The notes under the pieces are model-generated. The model ran no database searches, had not been told where the DNA came from, and saw only the letters and a program-made list of their open reading frames with translations. A program made the position numbers and the translations under genes. Positions 24,100 to 30,359 of a stretch of DNA of 30,359 nucleotides are shown here, one piece after another. Source of the DNA: DATLAN01 sp035527455 (GTDB lineage Bacteria > Planctomycetota > Planctomycetia > Pirellulales > Thermoguttaceae); assembly GCA_035527455.1 (NCBI GenBank), contig DATLAN010000127.1:1-30359 (forward strand), in the 5' to 3' direction. Position 1 is the first letter of the stretch, and every line of letters begins with the position of its first letter.

Positions 24100-24180
24100 G
24101 TTTAGCGGGCGGGCTTGCCCGCCGTGGACGCGAATGAGAACTTTGGTGAATCACACGGCGGGCAAGCCCGCCCGCTAAAC
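24100..24180. repeat. Inverted pair of the 26-base element
   Basis: Two perfectly complementary 26-base copies at 24100-24125 and 24155-24180, with a 29-base spacer. They lie 30 bases after the zwf stop and could fold into a long terminator-like hairpin. The sequence on to 24288 shows no gene. Confidence 0.9.
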
Positions 24181-24288
24181 GATATTCGGGTCCCGACACG
24201 GTCATTTGTTGACAAGCTTCGGACTCCCACATACCACAAACTGCGATGTTCCGACGAACAACATCGCTTCGAAACACTGGAGTTGCCC

Positions 24289-25239
24289 ATGCCCACGATA
24301 CTCATCACCTCGACTTCGTTCGGCAAGAAGTACCGACCTCCCCTGGAAACGCTGCTGTCGAAGGGGTACGAGCTGAAATTCAACGACCTGGGCCGGCCGC
24401 TGGCGCCGGAAGAACTCGTCGAGCGGCTGGCCGGCTGCGACGGTTGCATCGCCGGGCTGGACCACTTCACCGCCGAGGTCATCAAGCGATCGCCGGGCCT
24501 GCGGATCATCGCCCGGTACGGGGCCGGCGTCGATCGGGTCGATATGGCCGTGGCCGCCGCGGCCGGGGTGGTCGTGACCAACACGCCGACGGCCAACAGC
24601 GATTCCGTGGCCGATCTGACCGTGGCGCTGATGCTGGCCGTGGCGCGGAAGATCCCCACCGCCCATCGCACCGTCTGCGAAGGCCGCTGGGAGAACATGT
24701 ACGGCGTGTCGCTGGCGGAGAAGACGGTCGGACTGATCGGTTTCGGGCGGATCGGACGCCGCGTGGCCCGACGCGTGCAAGGGTTCGGCTGCCGCGTGCT
24801 GGCGTGCGATCCGCTGCTCGATCCCCCATCGGCCGCGGAAGCCGGGGTGGAAATCGTAGAACTCGACGAACTGCTTGCGTCGGCCGATTTCATCTCGTTG
24901 CACCTGCCGGCCAGCCAGCAGAACGAAGGATTCCTCGGGGCCGAGCAGTTCAAGCAAATGAAGTCCTCGGCCATCCTGGTCAACACGGCCCGGGGCGAAC
25001 TGATCGATCAGCAGGCCTTGATCGAGGCGCTTCGCAGCGGCCGAATTCGCGGCGCCGGGCTCGACGCCCATACGGAAGAACCGCCCGACGTCTCGCTCTT
25101 CGACGGTCTGAACAACGTCGTGCTCACCCCGCACATGGGCGCCTACACGGAGGACGCTCTGATCAACATGGCCGAGGGGTCCGTCGAGAATCTCTGCGCG
25201 TTCTTCGAGGGAAGGGAACCGCCGAACGTGATGACTTAG
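24289..25239 (+). CDS. D-2-hydroxyacid dehydrogenase (phosphoglycerate dehydrogenase-like)
   Basis: A 316-residue NAD-dependent D-isomer 2-hydroxyacid dehydrogenase. The nucleotide motif is GFGRIG at residues 151-156. Catalytic residues are Arg235 in NTARGELID, Glu263 or Glu264 in DAHTEEPP and His282 in LTPHMGAYT, the standard Arg-Glu-His set with a PHxGA-type motif. The N-terminal segment ARYGAGVDRVDMAVAAAAGVVVTNTP also matches phosphoglycerate dehydrogenases. It lacks the C-terminal ACT domain of full-length SerA, so it may act on phosphoglycerate or on another 2-oxoacid. The start at 24289 follows a TGGAG ribosome site by about six bases. The reading frame is open upstream through the 26-base repeats, but that part is repeat sequence. 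Confidence 0.88.
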   Translation: MPTILITSTSFGKKYRPPLETLLSKGYELKFNDLGRPLAPEELVERLAGCDGCIAGLDHFTAEVIKRSPGLRIIARYGAGVDRVDMAVAAAAGVVVTNTPTANSDSVADLTVALMLAVARKIPTAHRTVCEGRWENMYGVSLAEKTVGLIGFGRIGRRVARRVQGFGCRVLACDPLLDPPSAAEAGVEIVELDELLASADFISLHLPASQQNEGFLGAEQFKQMKSSAILVNTARGELIDQQALIEALRSGRIRGAGLDAHTEEPPDVSLFDGLNNVVLTPHMGAYTEDALINMAEGSVENLCAFFEGREPPNVMT

Positions 25240-25255
25240 CACTTCGTCGTTTCTC

Positions 25256-25340
25256 GTTTAGCGGGCGGGCTTGCCCGCCGTGGGACGAAACGAGAATTCT
25301 CTCATCCCCGCTTAACGGCGAGCAAGCTCGCCCGCTAAAC
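25256..25340. repeat. Inverted pair of the 26-base element between convergent genes
   Basis: Copies at 25256-25281 and 25315-25340 in opposite orientation. The second copy has two changes (GGCGAGC...GCTCGCC for GGCGGGC...GCCCGCC) that preserve pairing within its own hairpin. The pair lies between the stops of two convergent genes, where it may act as a two-way terminator. Confidence 0.85.
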
Positions 25341-25375
25341 GAAACGGCAACAGTATCGAACTCGTTGCGCCAAAC

Positions 25376-26584
25376 TCATTGCGCCAGCGCCTGCCGCAGA
25401 TCCTCGATCAGGTCTTCGGCGTTTTCGATCCCGCACGAAATGCGGACCATGTTGTCGGGGATGCCGACGGCCCGGCGTTGCTCGCGGGTGAAATCGTGGT
25501 AGCTCATCACGACCGGCTGCTCGATGATCGATTCCACGCCGCCGAGGCTGGGCGCGATCCGCGGCAGCCGGACCGCGTCGACCACGGCGGCCGTCTGATG
25601 CTCGTCGGCGTCCTTCACCAGAAAAGTCACCAACCCGCCGTATCCCTGCATGGTCCGCCGGGCCACCTCGAAATACTCGTGGCTGGGCAGCCCGGGATAA
25701 TAGACCTTCTCCACCCGCGGGTGATCCTCGAGAAACCGGGCCACCGCCAGGCCGTTTTCGTTCTGGCGTCGCATCCGCAGTTCGAAGGTCTTCAGCCCTC
25801 GCAGCAGGAGGAAGATGTTGTGCGGCCCGTTGATCATCCCGACGATTCCGCGGTATTTGCGCAGCGGCTCCATCTTCTCTCGCGAACTGACGATCACGCC
25901 GCCGAGCATGTCGTTGTGGCCGGCGAGGTACTTCGTCAACGAGTGGAGCACGTAATCGACGCCGTACTCCAACGGCCGCACGTTCAGCGGCGTGGCGAGC
26001 GTGGCGTCGATCATCGTTTCGATCCCGTGCTTCTTGCCCAAGGCCGTGAAGCGATCCAGGTCGACGACGCTCAGATGCGGATTGGTGGGCGATTCGCTGA
26101 TCAGAAGTGCGGTGTTGGAGTTGATCGCCGCCTCCATGGCGTCGTAGTCGCAGGCCGGGATCTGATGGGTGACGACGCCGAACTTGCCGAGGTACTTCGT
26201 GCAGAATTCGCGCGTGCGGTGGTAACACTCGTCGAACAGCACGATCTCGTCGCCCGATTCGAGCTTCGCCAGCAGCAGCCCGGCGATGGCCGACATCCCC
26301 GACGAGTAAATCAGTCCTTCCTCACCGCCCTCCAACGCGGCCAGCTTGGCTTCGGCCACTTTTTCGCTGGGGTTTCCGTAGCGGCCGTACTCTTCCCGCG
26401 GCAGCTTCTGCTCGATGAAATCGAGGACGGCTTGCGTGTCGGGAAACGTGTAGGTGGCGGCACAAAAGATCGGATCGGTCATCGAGTTGCCGGGCTTCTG
26501 ACGCGCCTCGCCGGCATGGACCGCTCGGGTGGACAATCGCCAGTCGTGCTCGTTGCGGCCCGACGAATCGGCTTTCTCGCTCAT
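25376..26584 (-). CDS. Trans-sulfuration family PLP-dependent enzyme (cystathionine gamma-synthase/lyase-like)
   Basis: A 402-residue enzyme of the Cys/Met metabolism PLP family. Family blocks are YGRYGNPSEKVAEAKLAALEG (about residues 65-85), YSSGMSAI (about 91-98), the PLP-lysine motif HSLTKYLAGHNDMLGG with Lys218, and near the end APSLGGVESIIEQP..MSYHDFTREQRR..GI..NMVRIS. Members make or split cystathionine or handle homocysteine; the exact reaction cannot be assigned. The ATG at 26584 has GTGGGA upstream. The frame is open to 26803, but those residues have no family character. A terminator-like hairpin sits in the leader (26649-26686), with a promoter-like sequence further upstream, so transcription attenuation is possible. 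Confidence 0.88.
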   Translation of the reverse strand: MSEKADSSGRNEHDWRLSTRAVHAGEARQKPGNSMTDPIFCAATYTFPDTQAVLDFIEQKLPREEYGRYGNPSEKVAEAKLAALEGGEEGLIYSSGMSAIAGLLLAKLESGDEIVLFDECYHRTREFCTKYLGKFGVVTHQIPACDYDAMEAAINSNTALLISESPTNPHLSVVDLDRFTALGKKHGIETMIDATLATPLNVRPLEYGVDYVLHSLTKYLAGHNDMLGGVIVSSREKMEPLRKYRGIVGMINGPHNIFLLLRGLKTFELRMRRQNENGLAVARFLEDHPRVEKVYYPGLPSHEYFEVARRTMQGYGGLVTFLVKDADEHQTAAVVDAVRLPRIAPSLGGVESIIEQPVVMSYHDFTREQRRAVGIPDNMVRISCGIENAEDLIEDLRQALAQ

Positions 26585-26648
26585 CGCATTCCCACGTGTT
26601 GACGGGTTGTTGTGGCGTCGTTTCGTGGGCCGCTTTTCGCCGGGACAC

Positions 26649-26686
26649 AAAAAAACCGCGACGGGCGCCTCTTTCGGCGGTCGCGG
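26649..26686 (-). terminator. Intrinsic terminator in the leader of the PLP gene
   Basis: On the minus strand, CCGCGAC pairs with GTCGCGG and an inner CGCC/GGCG stem extends it past a small bulge, followed by seven T. It lies about 65 bases before the PLP gene ATG. It could end transcription from the toxin gene 228 bases upstream or act as an attenuator. Confidence 0.7.
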
Positions 26687-26793
26687 CTGGCTCGGATCCG
26701 TTCTATCGCCCGTGTGACACGGAGTCTCGTTGACGGGCAATGGCACTTTAGCAGATATTGGCTGCAAGCGGCCGCAAATCCCATATCGTGAAT

Positions 26794-26822
26794 ATCTTAC
26801 CACAGCCGCCGTTGCTCGACAA
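26794..26822 (-). promoter_or_regulatory. Possible promoter of the PLP gene leader
   Basis: On the minus strand TTGTCG (26822-26817), 17 bases, then TAAGAT (26799-26794) preceded by TGG, an extended -10 pattern. Each hexamer matches the consensus at four of six bases. It would give a leader of about 200 bases that includes the terminator. Confidence 0.4.
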
Positions 26823-26913
26823 GCGAGGGGTCACAGAAACCAGAAAGTGGCGCCGGGGCAGCCATGGCGCGAAGATTCATCCCCCGACGGCCGGGGAGCC
26901 ATCCTTGTGCCGA

Positions 26914-27315
26914 CTACTTCAGCAACAGTCTGAATCCCGCCTGTTCGAAATGGTAATCGGTCGTCAGGGCATCCGTAATGCGCAGTTGTTCCATGACCAA
27001 GAAGGAAATGCAGTCGGTCAGTGACCACTCTTTGTCAGAACGGCGCGCGTAGAGATCGATACCTCGCCGAAAGGTCTCGCTAGTAGGCGGGACGATGGTG
27101 ACACGGTCGTCTGTTTCGAGATCCCCCAGAAGTGCCAGGAATGCAGCACGATTTTTGCCGCGGGACAGAGAGTTGGCCAATTCGACCAACACCCACGCGG
27201 TGGTCACCAAGGTCGTATCAAGGCTTTCCGTGCATGCATTGGCGGCAGCATGGTGTTCATCGCGCGGGTTTGTCAGCGCAATGTAGTATGAGGTGTCTGC
27301 AAAAACAGCCATCAT
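26914..27315 (-). CDS. PIN-domain protein, VapC-like toxin
   Basis: A 133-residue PIN-domain ribonuclease of the VapC toxin type. Acidic active-site candidates are Asp7 in FADTSYYIAL, Glu45 in WVLVELANSL, Asp101 in SLTDCISFLV and Asp115 or Asp120 in ITDALTTDYHFEQAGF, all in the family order. Such toxins cut tRNA or rRNA and block translation until bound by their antitoxin. It overlaps the small upstream gene by 4 bases (ATGA), so translation is coupled, as usual for toxin-antitoxin pairs. Two adjacent ATG codons (27315 and 27312) could each be the start. The acidic site appears intact, so the gene is probably functional. Confidence 0.85.
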   Translation of the reverse strand: MMAVFADTSYYIALTNPRDEHHAAANACTESLDTTLVTTAWVLVELANSLSRGKNRAAFLALLGDLETDDRVTIVPPTSETFRRGIDLYARRSDKEWSLTDCISFLVMEQLRITDALTTDYHFEQAGFRLLLK

Positions 27316-27551
27316 TTCTTGGGCGTTCCGTAGAGATAATGATCGTGATTGCGCGACGCATCAGGCGGCAAGCCCGTGGCCTTCCCGGCATGTTTGAGAA
27401 GCTTCTGCCCCAGCGTCCGGCCGTTTTCGTCGAGCACCGGCTCTTTCGGTTCGCAAGCAAGGCATTCCACTTGCACCGGAATCCCTTCCGGCAAGGTCAC
27501 CGCGTCGTCGAACACGACCACGCCATTTCTCACATGACCACGATAGATCAT
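27312..27551 (-). CDS. Antitoxin-like protein of the PIN toxin (DUF104/AF2212-like)
   Basis: A 79-residue protein encoded just before the PIN toxin and overlapping it by 4 bases. The first 30 residues, MIYRGHVRNGVVVFDDAVTL, then PEGIPVQVE, fit the small beta-strand domain of AF2212-like (DUF104) antitoxins. The tail is basic and polar (KLLKHAGKATGLPPDASRNHDHYLYG), which may wrap around the toxin. The ATG at 27551 has a strong GGGGAGGT ribosome site five bases upstream, stronger than the toxin's, which agrees with antitoxin excess. Autorepression is usual for such pairs, but no operator could be identified. The aroH gene ends about 60 bases upstream. Confidence 0.75.
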   Translation of the reverse strand: MIYRGHVRNGVVVFDDAVTLPEGIPVQVECLACEPKEPVLDENGRTLGQKLLKHAGKATGLPPDASRNHDHYLYGTPKK

Positions 27552-27613
27552 AGGACCTCCCCTTTCTAGCCCCTTCTGAACCATTATAGCAGGTAGATCC
27601 CCGAACGGCCGAC

Positions 27614-28054
27614 CTACCGACGGCTCGGCTTGGCCTCCTTGTTGAGGTGGTCGGTGATCCACTCCTCCAACTCGTTCCAGTCGACCGGGGGGAGTTTGGA
27701 AAGGTCGGGACGCAGCGAGGCGGCCTCCTTGATGTAGACGTGGAGGATCTTGTCGGGGGGCTTGTCGGTGTTCCAATGCAAGAGGATGCGGACGCACTGC
27801 CGCAGCGAGCCGGGTACGTCCACCTCGTGAACGCAGATCATGCCCACGTGCAGCCAGCCCAACTGTCGGGCGGCCAGGGCGGGGAATTCGGCGTCGAGGT
27901 CCGGCGTGGTGCTGAAGATGACGCTGGCCACGTCCTTTTCCTCGATCCCGTTTTGGCGAATCATCAGTGCCAGCAGTTGCCGGGTGGCCTCGAGGATTTC
28001 GTCGCCCGTGTTGGCCTCGGCCGTCGTGGCCCCGCGTACTCCCCGACACGGCAT
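27614..28054 (-). CDS. aroH: Chorismate mutase, monofunctional AroH type
   Basis: A 146-residue AroH-type chorismate mutase, converting chorismate to prephenate for phenylalanine and tyrosine synthesis. It aligns by eye with the Bacillus subtilis enzyme. Catalytic residues are Arg7 in RGVRGATT, Glu77 in CVHEVDV, Arg89 in CVRILL and Tyr107 in HVYIKEA (78, 90 and 108 in Bacillus), and Cys74 and Arg63 also correspond. The block STTPDLDAEFPA is family-typical. The C-terminus is about 20 residues longer than the Bacillus enzyme (DWNELEEWITDHLNKEAKPSRR). GAGGGA lies upstream of the ATG at 28054. The gene faces away from the next gene; its nearest downstream neighbours are the toxin-antitoxin pair. 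Confidence 0.92.
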   Translation of the reverse strand: MPCRGVRGATTAEANTGDEILEATRQLLALMIRQNGIEEKDVASVIFSTTPDLDAEFPALAARQLGWLHVGMICVHEVDVPGSLRQCVRILLHWNTDKPPDKILHVYIKEAASLRPDLSKLPPVDWNELEEWITDHLNKEAKPSRR

Positions 28055-28350
28055 GTCACTTATCCCTCTGTGGACTTATTTCCATCGAATCGACGCCATG
28101 GATGCAGTACAATTCATATAAGTCTACTCAACAACCCCCGGAAGATCCAGCCGCCACCCTCACGTAAATGCCACGTTGGACGAGGTTTCGGTACGCGCCA
28201 TGTGCCGCGAGAGAGTCGAATGACACCCCTCATTGGAACCTCTTGGACAGAATGGGGCGATTTGCGATAATAAAGGGTTTCGTGTTCCGGCCACCCAGTG
28301 GCGGTAGCGGAGCGTCTGCATATCCCTCAGGAATTCCACGGAGCGTTGCC
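28055..28350. other. Divergent spacer without a clear gene
   Basis: About 300 bases between aroH and the third TIM-barrel gene. The frame of the latter stays open upstream to 28168, but that part lacks family character. A probable promoter lies at 28243-28271. Nothing else is recognised. Confidence 0.5.
28243..28271 (+). promoter_or_regulatory. Probable promoter of the third TIM-barrel gene
   Basis: TTGGAC at 28243-28248, 17 bases, then GATAAT at 28266-28271 (five of six -10 bases). It lies 80 bases before the chosen ATG and inside the longer open frame, which argues against the upstream start. Confidence 0.4.
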
Positions 28351-29253
28351 ATGTTCAAAAACCTCAGTCCCAAGGCACTCGGCGTCTCAGGCCACCAGAG
28401 TGAAATCATCGAATTGGCCCTCACTTACGGTTTTTCCGGGATGGATTTGGCCCTGGTCGATTTTGCCAATCGGGCGAAGATGCGTGGGATGCCCTATGCG
28501 CGACGCCTGATCGACAGCGCCAAGATTCGTTTGGGGACGTTCGAGCTGCCGATTCAATGGGATACGGACGACGAACAGTTCCGAAAGCAGATGGAAGAAC
28601 TCCCGGAATACGCCCAGGCCGCCGCCGAGATTGGTTGCACGGGCTGCGTGGCGACATTAAGCCCTGCGGGGGACAATAGACCCTACCACGAGAATTTCGA
28701 GTTTCACCGCGGCCGGTTCGTGGAGGTCTGTTCGGCGCTGCAGCCGGCGGGCGTGAGGCTGGGCCTGGGGTTCCAGGCGGCCGAATACCTCCGCAAAGGC
28801 CAGACCTTCCAATTCATTCACGACTTCGACGCCCTGACGCTGTTGATCAAGATGGTCGACGCCCCGAACATAGGGTTGTCGCTGGACGTCTGGGATCTGG
28901 TGGCCGGCGGCGGATCGACCGAGATCATTCGCAGTCTCTCCCCCGAGCAGATCGTCGCCGTGCAAATCGCCGAGATGCCTGCCGACGTACGCATCTCGGA
29001 ATTGGACAAGGATTCGCGGCTGTTGCCCAATGCCGAAAACGGACGGATCAACATCCCCGCCACCTTGCGTGCTCTGGCCGAACTCGATTACGACGGCCCG
29101 GTCTCCGTGAAGGTTTCCCGAAGCGTCTTCGAGAACCCGCGGCGCGACCCGGTCGTCAAACGGGCCAGCGAATCGCTCCAGGCAGTCTGGCGGGCGGCCG
29201 GGTTGAACCCTCAAGGCAAGTTGGCCGCCCGGGTCGCCACCGTGCCAAAATAG
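28351..29253 (+). CDS. Sugar phosphate isomerase/epimerase-like TIM-barrel protein
   Basis: A 300-residue TIM-barrel protein of the xylose-isomerase-like superfamily. Features are LSPKALGVSGHQSEIIELALTYGFSGMDLALVDF at the N-terminus, the central strand VRLGLGFQAAEYLRKG (about residues 133-148), NIGLSLDVWDLVAGGG (about 173-188), VAVQIAEMPAD and YDGPVSVKVSRSVF near the C-terminus. The usual metal ligands are weakly kept: a Glu in AAEYL, an Asp in LDVWD, but the last strand has Lys where Glu is normal. It may therefore be a non-catalytic or divergent member. The ATG at 28351 is chosen for its GGAG ribosome site seven bases upstream. Its TAG stop lies in a tandem repeat. Confidence 0.8.
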   Translation: MFKNLSPKALGVSGHQSEIIELALTYGFSGMDLALVDFANRAKMRGMPYARRLIDSAKIRLGTFELPIQWDTDDEQFRKQMEELPEYAQAAAEIGCTGCVATLSPAGDNRPYHENFEFHRGRFVEVCSALQPAGVRLGLGFQAAEYLRKGQTFQFIHDFDALTLLIKMVDAPNIGLSLDVWDLVAGGGSTEIIRSLSPEQIVAVQIAEMPADVRISELDKDSRLLPNAENGRINIPATLRALAELDYDGPVSVKVSRSVFENPRRDPVVKRASESLQAVWRAAGLNPQGKLAARVATVPK

Positions 29254-29303
29254 CCGTGCCCAAATAGCCGTTCCAAAATAGCCGTGCCCAAATAGCCGTT
29301 CCA
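29251..29303. repeat. 28-base tandem repeat filling the gap between two genes
   Basis: The unit, starting TAGCCGTGCCCAAATAGCCG, occurs at 29251-29278 and again from 29279 to about 29303. It contains two related halves (AGCCGTGCC and AGCCGTTCC). It supplies the stop of the TIM-barrel gene and runs up to the ATG of the next gene. Confidence 0.85.
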
Positions 29304-30253
29304 TGTTCCACTGGGAGAACGGGCTGAAGCTGACCAGGCCCGATCTGGCAATCGATTTCCGCCGGCGTCAGCCGCGTGCGTTCATTTCCCATGCCCATAC
29401 CGACCACATGGCGCGACACGAGTACGCGCTTTGCACGCCGGAGACGTCTGCGCTCTACCAGTTCCGCCTGGGATCGCGGCGGACGCTCGAAATGCCCTAT
29501 CGCGAACCGATCGAATGGGGTGGCCTGCGACTGACCACTTATCCGGCGGGCCACTGTCTTGGGTCCGCCATGTTGTTGGCCGAGGACGAGAAACAGTCCT
29601 TGCTCTACACGGGCGATTTCAAGTTAGGCCCTTCGGCAACCGCTCCAGAGGCCGAACTGCCGCACGCCGACATCCTCATCCTGGAAAGCACTTACGGCAC
29701 GCCCGAGTATCGTCTCCCGCCGCGCGAGCAAGTCGTGGAAGAACTGTGTTCACTGGTCGGGCATATCCTCAGCGAGGGGGCCACGCCGGTCATCGTGGCC
29801 TACGCGTTGGGCAAGGCCCAGGAAGTCACTCGGCTATTGACCGACCGGGGGATTCCCGTGTTGCAGCACCGCAAGGTCCACGACGTCAGCCGAGTCTATG
29901 AGGCCTGTGGGATGCCGCTGGGACGTTATGAACGTCTTCGAGACCGCGCGGAACCCAACTGGGTCGTGGTGGTGCCGCCCGGCACCCCGCCGCTGGAAAG
30001 CCTCGCCCGGGAAGTCCGCATCGCCGTGACCGGTTGGGCGGTCGACGAGCGGGCGAAGTATCGGCTCCGGGTGGATCACGCGCTGCCGCTGTCGGACCAC
30101 GCCGATTACGACGACCTGTTCACGGCCGTGGAAGCGGTGGCACCGAAGAAGATCTACTGCACGCACGGGCCGGCGTCGTTCGTCGATCGGCTCTGCGAGG
30201 CCGGCCACGACGCCCATCCCCTGGACCGGCCGAGCCAGCGGCGGCTGTTCTGA
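29303..30253 (+). CDS. Metallo-beta-lactamase-fold exonuclease-like protein (SNM1/CPSF type)
   Basis: A 316-residue protein of the metallo-beta-lactamase nucleic-acid-processing group. Metal-site motifs are ISHAHTDH with His30, His32, Asp34 and His35, PAGHCLGSAM (about residues 86-95), LYTGDFKLG (about 111-119), LESTYGTP (about 134-141), LPLSDHADYDDL (about 258-269) and CTHGPASF. This order matches SNM1/CPSF-like nucleases, including the DNA-ligase-associated exonuclease group (TIGR04122-like). I cannot decide between DNA repair and RNA processing roles. No ribosome site precedes the ATG, because the upstream sequence is tandem repeat. A DNA ligase or helicase gene would support the repair assignment, but none lies within the window. 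Confidence 0.8.
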   Translation: MFHWENGLKLTRPDLAIDFRRRQPRAFISHAHTDHMARHEYALCTPETSALYQFRLGSRRTLEMPYREPIEWGGLRLTTYPAGHCLGSAMLLAEDEKQSLLYTGDFKLGPSATAPEAELPHADILILESTYGTPEYRLPPREQVVEELCSLVGHILSEGATPVIVAYALGKAQEVTRLLTDRGIPVLQHRKVHDVSRVYEACGMPLGRYERLRDRAEPNWVVVVPPGTPPLESLAREVRIAVTGWAVDERAKYRLRVDHALPLSDHADYDDLFTAVEAVAPKKIYCTHGPASFVDRLCEAGHDAHPLDRPSQRRLF

Positions 30254-30254
30254 C

Positions 30255-30359
30255 TCACCGCCGTTGCTCCAGCGGGGCATTGCGTTGATAGGGGATCGGC
30301 CGGGGTTTGGGCAGCGGGATGATCCGATCGCGGACTTGAACGGCGAAGTGGACGACCGT
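30255..30359 (-). CDS. C-terminal part of a gene cut by the window edge
   Basis: The minus strand reads as an open frame from the window edge to a TGA at 30255-30257, giving 34 residues ending VRDRIIPLPKPRPIPYQRNA and then PLEQRR. The Pro/Arg-rich tail reads like a genuine C-terminus, and the gene would converge on the nuclease-like gene with a 1-base gap. The family cannot be recognised from so little. It could also be a chance open frame. Confidence 0.45.
   Translation of the reverse strand, partial: TVVHFAVQVRDRIIPLPKPRPIPYQRNAPLEQRR

Noticed and set aside
19201..25340. CRISPR array in the repeat-rich region
   Set aside because: Repeats are irregular in spacing and orientation, spacers are genes or repeats, and no cas gene is present.
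26585..26803. N-terminal extension of the PLP enzyme from 26803
   Set aside because: The frame is open but the 73 residues have no family similarity and would include the translated terminator; the ATG at 26584 fits the family length.
26649..26822. SAM-I, SAM-II or SAH riboswitch in the PLP gene leader
   Set aside because: I could not find the conserved cores of these classes; only a terminator and possible alternative pairings are visible, so no class is named.
28168..28350. N-terminal extension of the third TIM-barrel protein
   Set aside because: The promoter-like sequence at 28243-28271 lies inside it, the residues lack family pattern, and the ATG at 28351 has a good ribosome site.

Overview
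The window is GC-rich, gene-dense bacterial DNA that most resembles a planctomycete (Planctomycetota, Pirellulales-like). The reasons are a DUF1559-type exported protein, several xylose-isomerase-like TIM-barrel proteins together with a Gfo/Idh/MocA oxidoreductase, a PPi-type phosphofructokinase, and many short palindromic repeats between genes. This assignment is inferred from gene content and base composition; no rRNA gene is present to confirm it.

Region 1 (1-6124, plus strand) holds two sugar isomerase/epimerase-like TIM-barrel genes and, further on, a Gfo/Idh/MocA oxidoreductase, a typical carbohydrate catabolism set. Between them sit an ATPase gene overlapping a DUF3226 Toprim gene (2083-3914), which is the best defence-system candidate here, and a TPR protein. 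Region 2 (6373-8391) is one exporter-type ABC transporter. Region 3 (13017-8815, minus strand) is a compact operon: ECF sigma factor, membrane-anchored probable anti-sigma factor, and two exported proteins, the last with a DUF1559-like C-terminus. Across a 650-base divergent spacer, region 4 (13671-16601, plus) encodes a VTC-type polyphosphate polymerase-domain protein, a DUF4956 membrane protein, an HlyD-like adaptor and an FmdB zinc ribbon.

Region 5 (16813-25239, plus) is central carbon metabolism: phosphofructokinase, a HAD hydrolase, 6-phosphogluconate dehydrogenase (gnd), an SDR oxidoreductase, glucose-6-phosphate dehydrogenase (zwf) and a D-2-hydroxyacid dehydrogenase. It is crowded with repeats: two composite units made of a G-rich array, shared sequence blocks and a C-rich array, one of them carrying a four-helix-bundle gene; six copies of a 26-base hairpin element; and several longer inverted repeats. 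Region 6 (25376-28054, minus) has a trans-sulfuration-type PLP enzyme with a possible attenuator in its leader, a VapBC-like toxin-antitoxin pair, and chorismate mutase aroH. Region 7 (28351-30359) has a third TIM-barrel isomerase, a metallo-beta-lactamase-fold nuclease-like protein, and the C-terminus of a convergent gene cut by the window edge.

The items most worth following up are the ATPase/Toprim pair, the composite repeat units around gnd and zwf, the leader terminator of the PLP gene, and the VTC/DUF4956/HlyD operon.
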